This document shows positions 1-9,214 of a stretch of DNA of 64,000 nucleotides, in pieces. The notes under the pieces were generated by a model, which worked only from the letters and a program-made list of their open reading frames with translations, searched no databases and was not told where the DNA came from. Numbering within the stretch: position 1 is the first letter of the stretch; each line of letters starts with the position of its first letter. The stretch is from Rhodopseudomonas pseudopalustris (GTDB lineage Bacteria > Pseudomonadota > Alphaproteobacteria > Rhizobiales > Xanthobacteraceae). The DNA lies in NCBI RefSeq assembly GCF_900110435.1, contig NZ_FODT01000002.1, positions 62,001 to 126,000 on the forward strand, written 5' to 3'. The position numbers were made by a program, and so were the translations under genes.

Positions 1-192
1 GGCTTGCGATTTCTCGAAGCCGTCGCCGACAAGGCGCAGACGCTCGTCGCGCGTCCGCTGCTGCAGGCCGCGAAAAACATCGTCTATCACGGCGCGCGCG
101 GGCCGGTGACGATCCGCGACGGCCGCGCGCTGATGCCGATTCATCTCGCCGAAGCCGACGGCCTCGACTTCAGGTTGATCCGGCGGTTCTGA
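1..192 (+). CDS. C-terminal fragment of an unidentified protein (cut by window edge)
   Basis: An open frame runs in from the left edge and stops at 190-192, so only the last 63 codons or so are visible and the true start lies outside. A TTG at position 4 could be read as a start, but nothing supports it over a longer upstream protein. The fragment ends in a mixed charged and hydrophobic tail (DGLDFRLIRRF) with no motif I recognise. It lies about 157 bp before the amidase on the same strand. No function is proposed. Confidence 0.45.
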   Translation, partial: GLRFLEAVADKAQTLVARPLLQAAKNIVYHGARGPVTIRDGRALMPIHLAEADGLDFRLIRRF

Positions 193-348
193 GCGCCTGC
201 ACAACGCCGCGACGAACATTCGCAAAATAATACTTGAAACAGAAAATATTTCCGTATGTAGTATCTGCGTGACGCGGCGGCCCCGCAACACCGGTCGGTC
301 CTCCCCGGGCCCTTGCCGATGATCCGCCCACGCGCAGGAGAACGAGCC

Positions 349-1863
349 TTGGCAGTTTCACTTCCCACACCCATGCAGCTACTCGATGTCGCCGAACAAT
401 GCGGCCTGTCGCTCACCGACGAGGACGTCGCGTCGTTTCGCGCGCTGATGCAGCCCTCGGTCGAAGCCTACAATGTGGTGGCGGCTCTGCCGGACGAAGT
501 CCCGCTTGTGAAGTATCCGCGAACGCCGGGCTATCAGCCCGGCCCCGAAGACAATCCGCGCAACGCCTGGTATCGCAAGGCGAGCGTGAAGGGCGCGGCC
601 GCCGGCAAGCTCAAGGGCAAGACAATCGCGCTCAAGGACAACATCATGCTGGCCGGCGTGCCGATGATGAACGGCTCCTCGACGCTCGAAGGCTTCGTTC
701 CGGATTTCGACGCCACCGTCGTCACCCGCATCCTCGATGCCGGCGGCGAGATCCTCGGCAAGGTGCATTGCGAGCATTTCTGCATGTCCGGCGGCAGCCA
801 CACCGGCTCCAACGGTCCGGTGCACAACCCGCACAAGATGGGTTACTCGGCCGGCGGTTCGTCGTCCGGCAGCGCCGTCGTGGTCGCGCTCGGCGAGGCC
901 GACATGGCGATCGGCGGCGATCAGGGCGGCTCGATCCGGATGCCGGCGTCGTTCAGCGGCATCTACGGCATGAAGCCGACCTGGGGCCTCGTGCCCTACA
1001 CCGGCATCATGCCGATCGAGGTGTTCGTCGACCACACCGGTCCGATGACCGCGAACGTCGCCGACAACGCGCTGCTGCTCGAAGTGCTCGCCGGCGACGA
1101 CGGCTACGATCCGCGGATCCGTGCGCCCAAGCTGCACGACTACACCAAGGCGCTGGGCGGCGGCATCAAGGGCATGAAGATCGGCATCGTCAGGGAAGGC
1201 TTCGAGCAGGCCGGCGCCGAACCCGGTGTCAACGAAAGCGTGCGCGGAGCCGCCAAGCGGCTCGCCGGCCTCGGCGCGACTGTCGAGGAGATCTCGATTC
1301 CGGCGCACAATCTTGCCGGCGCGGTATGGATGCCGATCGGCACCGAGGGCATGACCCAGACCATGATGTTCGGCGACGGCTACGGCCTCAGCCGGCCGGA
1401 CCTTTATTCGACCGCGCTGATGAAGGCGCATCGCGGCTGGCGCGGCCAGGCCGACTCCTTGTCCGAGACCACCAAGATGATGCTGCTGTTCGGCACCTAC
1501 ATCAACAACACCTTCGGCCCGCGTTATTACGGCAAGGCGCAGAACATCTCGCGGCGGATCGGCGCGGCCTATGATCAGGCGCTGGCGAGTTTCGATCTGT
1601 TGCTGATGCCGACCACGCCGATGAAGGCGACGCCGCTGCCGTCGCCCGGCGCCAGCCGTGAGGAAATCATCGGCCGCGCCTTCGAGATGATCAGCAACAC
1701 CGCGCCGTTCGACATCACGCATCACCCGGCGATGTCGATTCCGTGCGGCATGGTCGACGGCCTGCCGGTCGGCCTGATGCTGGTCGGCAAGCATTTCGAC
1801 GAGCCGACAATCTACCGCGCGGCGCACGCCTTCGAGCGGTCCGGCGACTGGAAGACGATGTGA
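349..1863 (+). CDS. Amidase (amidase-signature family)
   Basis: About 504 residues. The amidase-signature Ser-cisSer-Lys triad is visible: the Lys in IALKDN, the Gly/Ser loop GGSSSGSA and the nucleophile stretch GGSIRMPAS. This family hydrolyses carboxamides to acid and ammonia in the cytoplasm. I chose the TTG at 349 because AGGAG at 336-340 sits 8 bases before it; the frame is also open back to a TTG at 313. Five branched-chain-type ABC transporter genes follow on the same strand, which suggests the substrate is an imported short amide or urea-like compound used as a nitrogen source. The exact substrate cannot be read from the sequence. The family call is firm. Confidence 0.88.
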   Translation: MAVSLPTPMQLLDVAEQCGLSLTDEDVASFRALMQPSVEAYNVVAALPDEVPLVKYPRTPGYQPGPEDNPRNAWYRKASVKGAAAGKLKGKTIALKDNIMLAGVPMMNGSSTLEGFVPDFDATVVTRILDAGGEILGKVHCEHFCMSGGSHTGSNGPVHNPHKMGYSAGGSSSGSAVVVALGEADMAIGGDQGGSIRMPASFSGIYGMKPTWGLVPYTGIMPIEVFVDHTGPMTANVADNALLLEVLAGDDGYDPRIRAPKLHDYTKALGGGIKGMKIGIVREGFEQAGAEPGVNESVRGAAKRLAGLGATVEEISIPAHNLAGAVWMPIGTEGMTQTMMFGDGYGLSRPDLYSTALMKAHRGWRGQADSLSETTKMMLLFGTYINNTFGPRYYGKAQNISRRIGAAYDQALASFDLLLMPTTPMKATPLPSPGASREEIIGRAFEMISNTAPFDITHHPAMSIPCGMVDGLPVGLMLVGKHFDEPTIYRAAHAFERSGDWKTM

Positions 1864-1906
1864 CGGGCGCATCCTGACCTTGGTCATCGTCAGCCGGTAA
1901 GGCCGA

Positions 1907-2764
1907 ATGGAAAACCTGATCGTCGCATTGTTCGAAATCCTGAGCTTCGGCGCCATCGTCGTGCTGGTGGTGCTGGGGCTCGGGATCATCGCCAGCATGA
2001 TGGGCATCTTCAACTTCGCGCAGGGTGAGTTCGTCCTGCTCGGCGCCTACACAACCTATCTCGCTTACACCGCCGGCTTGCCGGTCTGGGCCGGGATGCT
2101 CGCGGCGCCGTTCGTGGTCGGTGCGCTGGGATTCGTTCTCGAACGACTGGTCGTGCGCCGGTTCTATGCCGCGCCGATCGTCGCGATGCTCGGCACCTAT
2201 GCGCTCGGCCTGATCATCCGCGAAATCGTCCGCGGCCTGATCGGCGGTCTGTATATTTCGGTGCCGGAGCCGATCGGCGGCTCGGTCGCGCTGGGCTCGA
2301 TGCATTTCTCGATCTGGCGGCTGGTGATCATCGTCGTCACCGCGCTGGTGATGGTGGGGAGCTATCTGCTGCTGTCGCGCACCTCGTTCGGCCTGCGCGT
2401 CCGCGCCTCGCTGGAAAATCCGGCGCTGGCGCGCGCCTCCGGCATTTCCACCAGCGCGATCTACGGCGCGACGTTCGCGTTCGGCGCGGCGCTGGCCGGC
2501 CTCGCCGGGGCTTTGATCGTGCCGGTGTTCTCGCTGTTCGCCGATCTCGGCCTGCGCTTCCTGATCCAGGGCTTCGTCGCGGTCATGGTCGGCGGCATCG
2601 GCTCGTTCGCGGGCCCGGTGGCCGGCGCCGGCGTCATCGGCACGCTCTCGGCGGCGCTGCCCTGGGTGATCCAGCCTGTCATCGCCGACGTTCTCGTCTT
2701 CGTCCTCGCCATCATCTTCATCAAGTTCCGGCCGCAGGGCCTCGTTTCGGGAAAAGGGATCTAG
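1907..2764 (+). CDS. ABC transporter permease, LivH/UrtB type
   Basis: 285 residues, almost entirely hydrophobic. It has the features of LivH-type inner-membrane permeases: an N-terminal IFNFAQGEF segment, a central ARASGIS loop that contacts the ATPase, and a C-terminal FVAVMVGGIGSF motif before the last helices. It starts 43 bp after the amidase and ends 4 bp before the binding-protein gene, so the three are probably co-transcribed. With the LivM-like gene further down it would form the transmembrane pore. The amidase next door suggests amides or urea rather than leucine. Confidence 0.85.
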   Translation: MENLIVALFEILSFGAIVVLVVLGLGIIASMMGIFNFAQGEFVLLGAYTTYLAYTAGLPVWAGMLAAPFVVGALGFVLERLVVRRFYAAPIVAMLGTYALGLIIREIVRGLIGGLYISVPEPIGGSVALGSMHFSIWRLVIIVVTALVMVGSYLLLSRTSFGLRVRASLENPALARASGISTSAIYGATFAFGAALAGLAGALIVPVFSLFADLGLRFLIQGFVAVMVGGIGSFAGPVAGAGVIGTLSAALPWVIQPVIADVLVFVLAIIFIKFRPQGLVSGKGI

Positions 2765-2768
2765 TCTG

Positions 2769-3992
2769 ATGTCCAGCGACTCACCCCACAATCTCACCCG
2801 CCGCCGCTTCCTCTCCAACTTCGCCTTCGCGAGCACAGCGCTGGCGACCGGCGTCGGCAGCTGGGTGGTGCGGCCCGATTGGGCCAACGCCGCCGCCGGC
2901 GCGATCAAGGTCGGCATCGCCACCGACCTGACCGGCCCGATGGGTTACGCCGGCAACGCCGACGCCAACGTCGCCAAGATGGTGTTGAAGCAGATCAACG
3001 ACGCCGGCGGCCTGCTCGGCCGTCCTTTGGAGCTCTACATCGAGGACACCGCCTCCAACGAAGCGGTCGCGGTCGGCAACGTCCGCAAGCTGATCCAGCG
3101 CGACAAGGTCGATCTCGTGCTCGGCGGCATCACCTCGTCGATGCGCAATGCGATCAAGGACGTCATCGTCGCACGCGGAAAGACGCTGTACATTTATCCA
3201 CAGCTTTACGAAGGCAAGGAATGCACGCCCAACCTGTTCTGCACCGGACCGACCCCGGCGAAGCAGTGCGATGAATTCATCCCGTGGCTGATCAAGAACG
3301 GCGGCAAGAAATTCGCGCTGCCGAGCGCCAATTACGTCTGGCCGCACACGCTCAATGTCTATGCCCGCAAGGTGATCGAGGCCAATGGCGGCGAGGTCGT
3401 GCTGGAGGAATACTACCCGCTCGACCAGATCGACTTCTCATCGACGGTCAACCGAATCATCTCCAACAAGGTCGACGTCGTATTCAATACCGTGATCCCG
3501 CCGGGCGTCGGTCCGTTCTTCAAGCAACTCTATGAGGCCGGCTTCCTCAAGAACGGCGGCAGGCTGGCCTGCGTCTACTACGACGAGAATACGCTCGGCA
3601 TCAATCAGCCTGCGGAGATCGAGGGCCTCGCGAGCTGCCTCGACTACTTCAAGGCCGTCGCCAAGACCGATCCGGTCAGCGCTAAAATCCAGGCGGAATA
3701 CGACAAGGCCTACCCTGGCAACTTCCTGTTTGCCGCGGGCAGCGCCGCCACCGGTACCTATCGCGGCCTGAAGCTCTGGGAGGCTGCGGTGAAGGAAGCC
3801 GGCAAGATCGACCGCGACGGCGTCGCCACGGCGATGGATCACGCCAAGATCACCGACGGCCCGGGCGGGCCGGCTGAGATGGTGCCGGGCAAACGGCATT
3901 GCAAGATGAACATGTACACCGCGGTGGCCAAGAACGGCAGCTACGAGATCATCGCCCGCAGTAACGGCCTGGTCGATCCGAAGGAATGCTGA
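2769..3992 (+). CDS. ABC transporter substrate-binding protein with Tat signal, short-amide/urea type
   Basis: 407 residues. The N-terminus carries a twin-arginine signal (TRRRFLSNFAF, then a hydrophobic stretch and an Ala-rich cleavage region near residue 42), so it should be exported folded to the periplasm. The mature part begins IKVGIATDLTGPMGYAG, the typical opening of a type I periplasmic binding protein of the LivJ/UrtA/FmdD class. Most LivJ proteins use Sec signals; a Tat signal is commoner in the UrtA and amide-binding branch. It lies between the two permease genes, which is unusual but seen in amide transporter operons. Confidence 0.85.
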   Translation: MSSDSPHNLTRRRFLSNFAFASTALATGVGSWVVRPDWANAAAGAIKVGIATDLTGPMGYAGNADANVAKMVLKQINDAGGLLGRPLELYIEDTASNEAVAVGNVRKLIQRDKVDLVLGGITSSMRNAIKDVIVARGKTLYIYPQLYEGKECTPNLFCTGPTPAKQCDEFIPWLIKNGGKKFALPSANYVWPHTLNVYARKVIEANGGEVVLEEYYPLDQIDFSSTVNRIISNKVDVVFNTVIPPGVGPFFKQLYEAGFLKNGGRLACVYYDENTLGINQPAEIEGLASCLDYFKAVAKTDPVSAKIQAEYDKAYPGNFLFAAGSAATGTYRGLKLWEAAVKEAGKIDRDGVATAMDHAKITDGPGGPAEMVPGKRHCKMNMYTAVAKNGSYEIIARSNGLVDPKEC

Positions 3993-4005
3993 TGCAGATC
4001 TCCCT

Positions 4006-5112
4006 ATGCACCGCACGACCGGCGCGGCGCCGTGCCGGCCGCCGGGTCCGCCGATGACGGACGCGGCCGAATCCGGGCTGAGCCACGCTTTGTCGGCGCC
4101 GCGGAAGCGACGCCGGCGGGTGCTGCCGATCATCGAGCTGGTGGTGCTCGCGATCGGCCTGCTGCTGCCGCTGGTGCTGCAGGACTATCTGACGGTGTTC
4201 GGGACGCGGGTGCTGATCCTGTGCCTGTTCGCGCTGTCGTTCGATCTGGTGTGGGGTTATTCCGGCATCATGAGCTTCGGCCAGGCGGTGTTCTTCGGAT
4301 CGGCCGGCTATGGCGTCGCGCTGCTGGCGCGCGATCTTGGCGTCACCTCGATGCTGGTGGTGATCCCCGCCGGGGTGCTGATAGGGTTTTCTATCGCATT
4401 GCTGATCGGCGGCTTCCTGCTGCTGGGCCGCAATCCGTCGAGCGTGATCTTCGTCGCGCTCGGCACGTTGACCGGCTCCTACGCCTTCGACCGGCTGGCG
4501 CGGGGCTGGTACTATCTCGGCGGCCAGAACGGCATCCCGTCGATTCCGCCGATGCATATCGGCAGCTACGATCTGACCGAGGGGCCGGTCTTCTATTATG
4601 TCGTGCTCGCGATCCTGCTGCTGGTGTATCTGGCCTGCCGCTTCCTGGTGCGGTCGCAGTTCGGGTTGGCGCTCGCCGGCCTGCGCGAGAACGAGCAGCG
4701 CATCGCGTTCTTCGGCTACAAGGTGCAGCACATCAAGGCGATCATTTTTTCGCTCGGCGGCGCGATCGCGGGGCTCGCCGGCAGCCTCTACGCCTTCCAC
4801 GAGGGTTTCGTCTGGCCGAACATGCTCGGCGTGGTGATGTCGACTCAGGTGGTGCTCTATGTGCTGTTCGGCGGCTCAGGCACGTTGATCGGCGCGGTGA
4901 TCGGCGCCGTGGTGATCGAAATCGTGTCGTTCTGGTTGTCGAACAGCTATCAGGAGATCTGGCCGATCATCCTCGGCGCGCTGATGCTGCTGGTGATCCT
5001 GTTCCGTCCGGCCGGGCTGATCAGCCTGATCCTCAGCGAGCGCGAGCGGATCGGCAATTTTGGCCGCCCGCCCAGGCTGCACGACAAGGAGCGCGATCAT
5101 GGCTCTGCTTGA
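4006..5112 (+). CDS. ABC transporter permease, LivM/UrtC type
   Basis: 368 residues with a basic N-terminus (SAPRKRRRR), then about ten hydrophobic segments. The motifs FDLVWGYSGIMSFGQAVFFG and ALAGLRENEQRIAFFGY are diagnostic of LivM permeases; the second is the cytoplasmic coupling loop. The first ATG at 4006 is used, but an ATG at 4054 (MTDAAESG) is an equally good start and removes a Pro/Arg-rich leader. The 3' end overlaps the next ATPase gene by 14 bp, which indicates translational coupling. Its role is the second half of the membrane pore. Confidence 0.85.
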   Translation: MHRTTGAAPCRPPGPPMTDAAESGLSHALSAPRKRRRRVLPIIELVVLAIGLLLPLVLQDYLTVFGTRVLILCLFALSFDLVWGYSGIMSFGQAVFFGSAGYGVALLARDLGVTSMLVVIPAGVLIGFSIALLIGGFLLLGRNPSSVIFVALGTLTGSYAFDRLARGWYYLGGQNGIPSIPPMHIGSYDLTEGPVFYYVVLAILLLVYLACRFLVRSQFGLALAGLRENEQRIAFFGYKVQHIKAIIFSLGGAIAGLAGSLYAFHEGFVWPNMLGVVMSTQVVLYVLFGGSGTLIGAVIGAVVIEIVSFWLSNSYQEIWPIILGALMLLVILFRPAGLISLILSERERIGNFGRPPRLHDKERDHGSA

Positions 5113-5833
5113 GGCGCGGGGCCTGATCAAGATCTTCGGCAAGCTCACCGCCCTGAACGGCGCCGAGCTGATCATCCAGCCGAACGAGTTCCACGGCCTG
5201 ATCGGTCCGAACGGCTCCGGCAAGAGCACGATGATGAAATGCATCGCCGGCGCCGAAGTGCCGACGCAGGGCCGCGTCAGCTTCGACGGTCAGGACATCA
5301 CCGCGGCATCGCCGGCCGAGCGCGCCCGCCGCGGGATGAGCCTGAAATTCCAGATCACCAGCGTGCTGCCGGCGCTGACGCTCTATGACAACGTGTTGCT
5401 GGCGCTGCAGGGCCAGACCGCGTTGTCGAAGCTGATGTTCTCGCGCACCCGCGGGCTGTTGCACGACAAGGTGATGGCGATGCTGGAGCAGTTCCGGCTG
5501 GTCGAGCGCGCCGGTGAGCGGGCGGGAGCGCTGTCGCACGGCCAGCAGCAATGGCTCGAGATCGCGATGGCGCTTGCGCCGGAGCCGAAGCTACTGCTGC
5601 TCGACGAACCGACCGGCGGCATGAGTCTGGAGGAGCGCCGCGTCACCGGCGAATTGCTGGCGCCGATCAAGTCGCGCTGCTCGCTAGTGATCGTCGAGCA
5701 CGACCTCGATTTCATCCGCGACATCTGCGACCGCCTCACCGTGCTCGATCAGGGCGCGGTGCTCGACACCGGCTCGATCGAGCAGATTCAGGCGAGCCCG
5801 AAGGTCCAGGAGGTTTATCTGCGCCGTGCCTGA
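5099..5833 (+). CDS. ABC transporter ATP-binding protein, LivG/UrtD type
   Basis: 244 residues from the ATG at 5099, which has AAGGAG upstream and overlaps the permease gene. The Walker A motif is GPNGSGKST, the signature segment is LSHGQQQWLEIA, and Walker B is LLLLDEP followed by TGGMS; the switch His is in IVEHDLDF. The signature reads LSHGQ instead of LSGGQ, which is usual in this subfamily. It works in the cytoplasm with the next gene product as the two ATPase halves of the transporter. Confidence 0.87.
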   Translation: MALLEARGLIKIFGKLTALNGAELIIQPNEFHGLIGPNGSGKSTMMKCIAGAEVPTQGRVSFDGQDITAASPAERARRGMSLKFQITSVLPALTLYDNVLLALQGQTALSKLMFSRTRGLLHDKVMAMLEQFRLVERAGERAGALSHGQQQWLEIAMALAPEPKLLLLDEPTGGMSLEERRVTGELLAPIKSRCSLVIVEHDLDFIRDICDRLTVLDQGAVLDTGSIEQIQASPKVQEVYLRRA

Positions 5834-6527
5834 GGATCATTATCTTCACATTCGCGATCTCGAGGCCGGCTACGGCCGCAGCCAGGTGCTGTTCGGTGTG
5901 TCGATGACCGTGCCGTGGCGCGGCGGCGTCGCCGTCCTCGGCCGCAACGGCGCCGGCAAAACCACGCTGATGAAGGCGATCATGGGCGAACTGCCGGTCA
6001 AGCGCGGGCAGGTTTCGCTCGATGCCCGCGACGTCACCAGATGGCCGACCGAGCAACGCATCCGCGCCGGCTTCGGCTATGTGCCACAGGACCATCCGGT
6101 GTTCGCGCGGCTGTCGGTGCGCGACAATCTCGCGGTCGGCGCGCTGACCAACAAAGACAGCGGCGCGGTCGACCGCGTGCTGGAGATGTTCCCGAAGCTC
6201 GGTCTGAGGCTCGATCAGGTCGCCGGGACGCTGTCCGGCGGCGAGCGCAAGATGCTGGCGATCGGCCGCGCGCTGTTGTCCGAGCCAAGCGTGCTGCTGC
6301 TCGACGAGCCGACCGAAGGGGTGTGGATCGGCGTGATCGAGGAGATCACCGACCGGCTGATCGCGCTGGCGCAGGAGATCGCCGTGGTGATCGTCGAGCA
6401 GCATCTCGACCTGGCGCTGCGCGTCGCCGATCGCGCCTACGTGCTCGACCGCGGCCGCGTCGCGCTGACCGGCGCCGCGGACGACGTCCGCAACGACCCC
6501 CGGCTGCTGCAATATCTCGCGCCGTAG
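5826..6527 (+). CDS. ABC transporter ATP-binding protein, LivF/UrtE type
   Basis: 233 residues from a GTG at 5826 that overlaps the preceding ATPase gene by 8 bp. Walker A is GRNGAGKTT, the signature is LSGGERKM, Walker B is LLLLDEPTEG and the switch His lies in VVIVEQHLDLAL. The WIGVIEEI tail after Walker B is typical of LivF-like proteins. It closes the six-gene amidase-transporter operon; about 24 bp later a dispersed repeat with hairpin potential begins and may end the transcript. Confidence 0.86.
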   Translation: MPEDHYLHIRDLEAGYGRSQVLFGVSMTVPWRGGVAVLGRNGAGKTTLMKAIMGELPVKRGQVSLDARDVTRWPTEQRIRAGFGYVPQDHPVFARLSVRDNLAVGALTNKDSGAVDRVLEMFPKLGLRLDQVAGTLSGGERKMLAIGRALLSEPSVLLLDEPTEGVWIGVIEEITDRLIALAQEIAVVIVEQHLDLALRVADRAYVLDRGRVALTGAADDVRNDPRLLQYLAP

Positions 6528-6550
6528 CCGCGGCGCGGCCAAACCTGCCG

Positions 6551-6648
6551 GAGCTTTTCCGGTTCTAATAGAATCGAAGCTCTGACTTTTTGTTTTGACG
6601 GGTTTTCTTCACGCGAACCGGATTTCACTTCGCTCGAAAACGCTCTAG
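6551..6648. repeat. Dispersed intergenic repeat, copy 1 (full-length form)
   Basis: A 98-bp segment opens GAGCTTTTCCGGTTCT and closes CGAAAACGCTCTAG, so its ends are imperfect inverted repeats, with TTTTGACGGGTTTTCTTCAC in the middle. A shorter, clearly related copy lies at 28213-28276, with the same order of blocks and scattered substitutions. Elements of this look are common between genes in Bradyrhizobium-type genomes, from memory. It lies between the transporter operon and the alcohol dehydrogenase gene and could act as a terminator. Confidence 0.7.
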
Positions 6649-6752
6649 CTTGCGCAAACGCTGCATGATGCGGCGTGGCGCGACGCCTCGCGCCAATGCT
6701 GTCCCGACCGCGCAAGGCAATCGTCGGCGCGTGGCCTGTTGTTGAGCGCCTG

Positions 6753-7940
6753 ATGATCCCCGCTTTTTCAATCGCCCGTCTGCCCCGCATCGAATTCGGC
6801 GCGGGCGCGGTGGTCCGGCTGCCGCAACTCGCCGCGGGCTATGGCCGGCGCGTGCTGCTGGTCACCGGCGCGCATTCATTCGACCGCGCTCCTTATGCCG
6901 CAGCGCTGCTCGCGGGGCTTCGCGACCATGGCCTGAACTGGGACAGGGTGATGATCGGCGGCGAACCATCGCCGGAGGCGGTCGACGCCGCGGTGCGCGA
7001 CTGGCATGGCTCCGGCATCGACGCCGTGATCGGGGTCGGCGGCGGCAGCGCGCTCGATGCCGCCAAAGCGATCGCCGGCCTGCTGCGGCCGGGCAATTCG
7101 GTGATGGATCATCTCGAAGGCGTCGGGCCGGAATTGCCGTATCGCGGCCCGGCGACGCCGTTCATCGCGGTGCCGACCACCGCCGGCACCGGCTCCGAGG
7201 CGACAAAGAACGCGGTGTTGTCGCGGCATGGCGCCCATGGCTTCAAGAAGTCGTTCCGCGACGAGGCGCTGGTGGCCGAGATCGCGCTGGTCGATCCGGA
7301 TCTGCTGGCCGGGTGCACGCCGGCGCTGATCGCGGCCAACGGCATGGATGCGCTGACCCAGCTGCTCGAATCCTACGTCTCGACCCGCGCCAATCCTCTC
7401 ACCGACGCATTGGCGCTGTCCGGCCTGCACGCCGTCCGCGACGGACTGCTCGCCTGGTACGAAGGCGGCGACGCGGCGCGGGCCGCCCAGGCGCAGATGG
7501 CCTATGCGTCGCTGCAGTCCGGCATTTGTCTCGCGCAGACCGGGCTCGGCTCGGTCCACGGGCTGGCGTCGCCGCTCGGCGCGTTCTTTCCGATCGGCCA
7601 TGGCGTCGTCTGCGGCACGCTGGTGGCGGCCGCGACGCGCGTCAACATCGACGCGATGGATATGCGTGCGCCGCACCATCCTGCGTTGGAGAAATACGCC
7701 GAGGTCGGCCGTCTGCTGTCCGGGCGCAGCGGCGCCGGCCTCGCGGAGGATCGCGACAATCTCGTGCGCACGCTGGACGACTGGACGCGGCGGCTGTCGC
7801 TGCCGAAGCTATCCGCGCTCGGCGTCACCACGGACGATCTCGATCGGATCGTCGCGGCCAGCCGCGGCTCCAGCATGAAGACCAATCCGGTGGTGCTGAC
7901 CGATGACGAGATCAGGCGCGTGTTGACCTCCCGCTTCTGA
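6753..7940 (+). CDS. Iron-containing alcohol dehydrogenase family protein
   Basis: 395 residues from the ATG at 6753 (MIPAFSIARLPRIEFGAG); a GTG at 6675 would add a poorly conserved leader. The NAD-binding loop GVGGGSALDAAKAIAG and the PTTAGTGSEAT segment are typical of the group III (iron) alcohol dehydrogenase family. Metal ligands expected at D, H, H, H are only partly seen: NGMDALTQ has the Asp but Gln where the first His is usual, while SVHG and PIGHG supply the other two. The substrate is unknown. It stands alone between the transporter and cbb operons. Confidence 0.82.
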   Translation: MIPAFSIARLPRIEFGAGAVVRLPQLAAGYGRRVLLVTGAHSFDRAPYAAALLAGLRDHGLNWDRVMIGGEPSPEAVDAAVRDWHGSGIDAVIGVGGGSALDAAKAIAGLLRPGNSVMDHLEGVGPELPYRGPATPFIAVPTTAGTGSEATKNAVLSRHGAHGFKKSFRDEALVAEIALVDPDLLAGCTPALIAANGMDALTQLLESYVSTRANPLTDALALSGLHAVRDGLLAWYEGGDAARAAQAQMAYASLQSGICLAQTGLGSVHGLASPLGAFFPIGHGVVCGTLVAAATRVNIDAMDMRAPHHPALEKYAEVGRLLSGRSGAGLAEDRDNLVRTLDDWTRRLSLPKLSALGVTTDDLDRIVAASRGSSMKTNPVVLTDDEIRRVLTSRF

Positions 7941-8034
7941 TCTAAATCACGGCAGGCCAGTTCTGGCCGTGCAGGATGTCTGCGAACTGCTTCGCCGGCA
8001 TGGTATCTGGGTGTGGCGGTTCGCGATATAAGAT

Positions 8035-8049
8035 TTACTTTTGCGGTAA
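8035..8049 (+). promoter_or_regulatory. Possible LysR-type (CbbR) operator
   Basis: The sequence TTAC-N7-GTAA forms a short dyad with the T-N11-A core expected of LysR-type regulators. It lies about 100 bp upstream of cbbF in the only gap before the operon. cbb operons are classically activated by CbbR, but no cbbR gene is in this window and the dyad is short, so the assignment is tentative. Confidence 0.3.
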
Positions 8050-8148
8050 CAAGGAAAATGCAATTTCTCTTAGGCTGTCGCCCGGCTCACAAGCTGCCCG
8101 CGGCGGGCTCCGTGTGGCAGTATGCCAGGTTGCGTTTTGGGGGGATGA

Positions 8149-9186
8149 ATGGATCAGGGTCAGACGCTAGCACGGCTCTTGGACTCTTATGCGACGGACC
8201 CGCGAAAGCGGGCGGTTGCGGCGGCGGTCGGCGCGATCGCCGAGGCGTCGATCGAGATTTCTGAACTGATCGGGCAGGGGGCGCTGGCGGGGATCACCGG
8301 CGCGGCGCATGGCGCAAGCAATGCCGATGGCGACGTGCAGAAGGATCTCGACGTCCGCGCCGAGGCCGCCATCGTCGCGGCCCTGAAGAACGTGCCCTAT
8401 GCGGCGCTGGCTTCCGAAGAGGCCGAGGCGCTGCTCATGGGAGACCCGCAGGCGCCGATCTCGATCGCTTATGACCCGCTCGACGGATCATCGAACATCG
8501 ATACCAACATGACGGTCGGGACGATCTTCTCGATCATCCCGAACGAGCCGGGCGTGGCGCCGTTCACCGCGCCGGGGAGCTGCCAGCTCGCCGCCGGCTT
8601 TGTCGTCTACGGACCGCAGACATCATTTGTCCTGACGCTCGGCGACGGCGTCGACATCTTTACGCTGGACCGCAAGGATCACGTCTACCGGCTGATCCGC
8701 GAGAAGGTGAAAGTCGCGGGCGACACCGCCGAATATGCGATCAACGCCTCGAACCATCGCCATTGGGAGCAGCCGGTCCGCGACTTCGTCGACGAGTGCC
8801 TCGCGGGGGCCGACGGTCCGCGCGCCAAGAACTTCAACATGCGCTGGATCGGCTCGCTGGTGGCGGAAGCCTACCGCATCCTGACCCGTGGCGGCGTCTT
8901 CCTGTATCCGGCCGACTCGCGCCCGGGCTACGGCGATGGCCGGCTGCGGCTGCTGTACGAGACCCATCCGATGGCGTTCGTGATGGAGCAGGCCGGCGGC
9001 GCCGCCTCGACCGGCCGCGAACGCGTGCTCGATCTCTCGGCCGCAGCGACCTCGACCCACCAGCGCTCGCCGCTGATCATGGGCTCGAGCGACAAGGTCA
9101 ATCGCATCGTCGAACTGCACCTCGATCCGAGCGCGGCCTCTCGCACCGCGCCCTTGTTCGGGCGCCGCGGCCTGTTCCGGACCTGA
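8149..9186 (+). CDS. cbbF: Fructose-1,6-bisphosphatase, class I
   Basis: 345 residues. It removes the 1-phosphate from fructose 1,6-bisphosphate (and often sedoheptulose 1,7-bisphosphate in autotrophs) in the regeneration arm of the Calvin cycle. The metal-binding motif [11 protein letters not shown] and the later [21 protein letters not shown] segment are class I hallmarks. The ATG at 8149 has a GGGGGGA ribosome-binding site. It is the first gene of a five-gene run ending in RubisCO, each separated by under 60 bp, which identifies it as the Calvin-cycle enzyme. Confidence 0.95.
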   Translation: MDQGQTLARLLDSYATDPRKRAVAAAVGAIAEASIEISELIGQGALAGITGAAHGASNADGDVQKDLDVRAEAAIVAALKNVPYAALASEEAEALLMGDPQAPISIAYDPLDGSSNIDTNMTVGTIFSIIPNEPGVAPFTAPGSCQLAAGFVVYGPQTSFVLTLGDGVDIFTLDRKDHVYRLIREKVKVAGDTAEYAINASNHRHWEQPVRDFVDECLAGADGPRAKNFNMRWIGSLVAEAYRILTRGGVFLYPADSRPGYGDGRLRLLYETHPMAFVMEQAGGAASTGRERVLDLSAAATSTHQRSPLIMGSSDKVNRIVELHLDPSAASRTAPLFGRRGLFRT

Positions 9187-9214
9187 TACCAGCATATTTG
9201 GAAGTCTGAACCCT

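Noticed and set aside
379-2013. 544-codon minus-strand frame over the amidase gene
   Set aside because: Shadow of a gene with clear catalytic motifs on the other strand.
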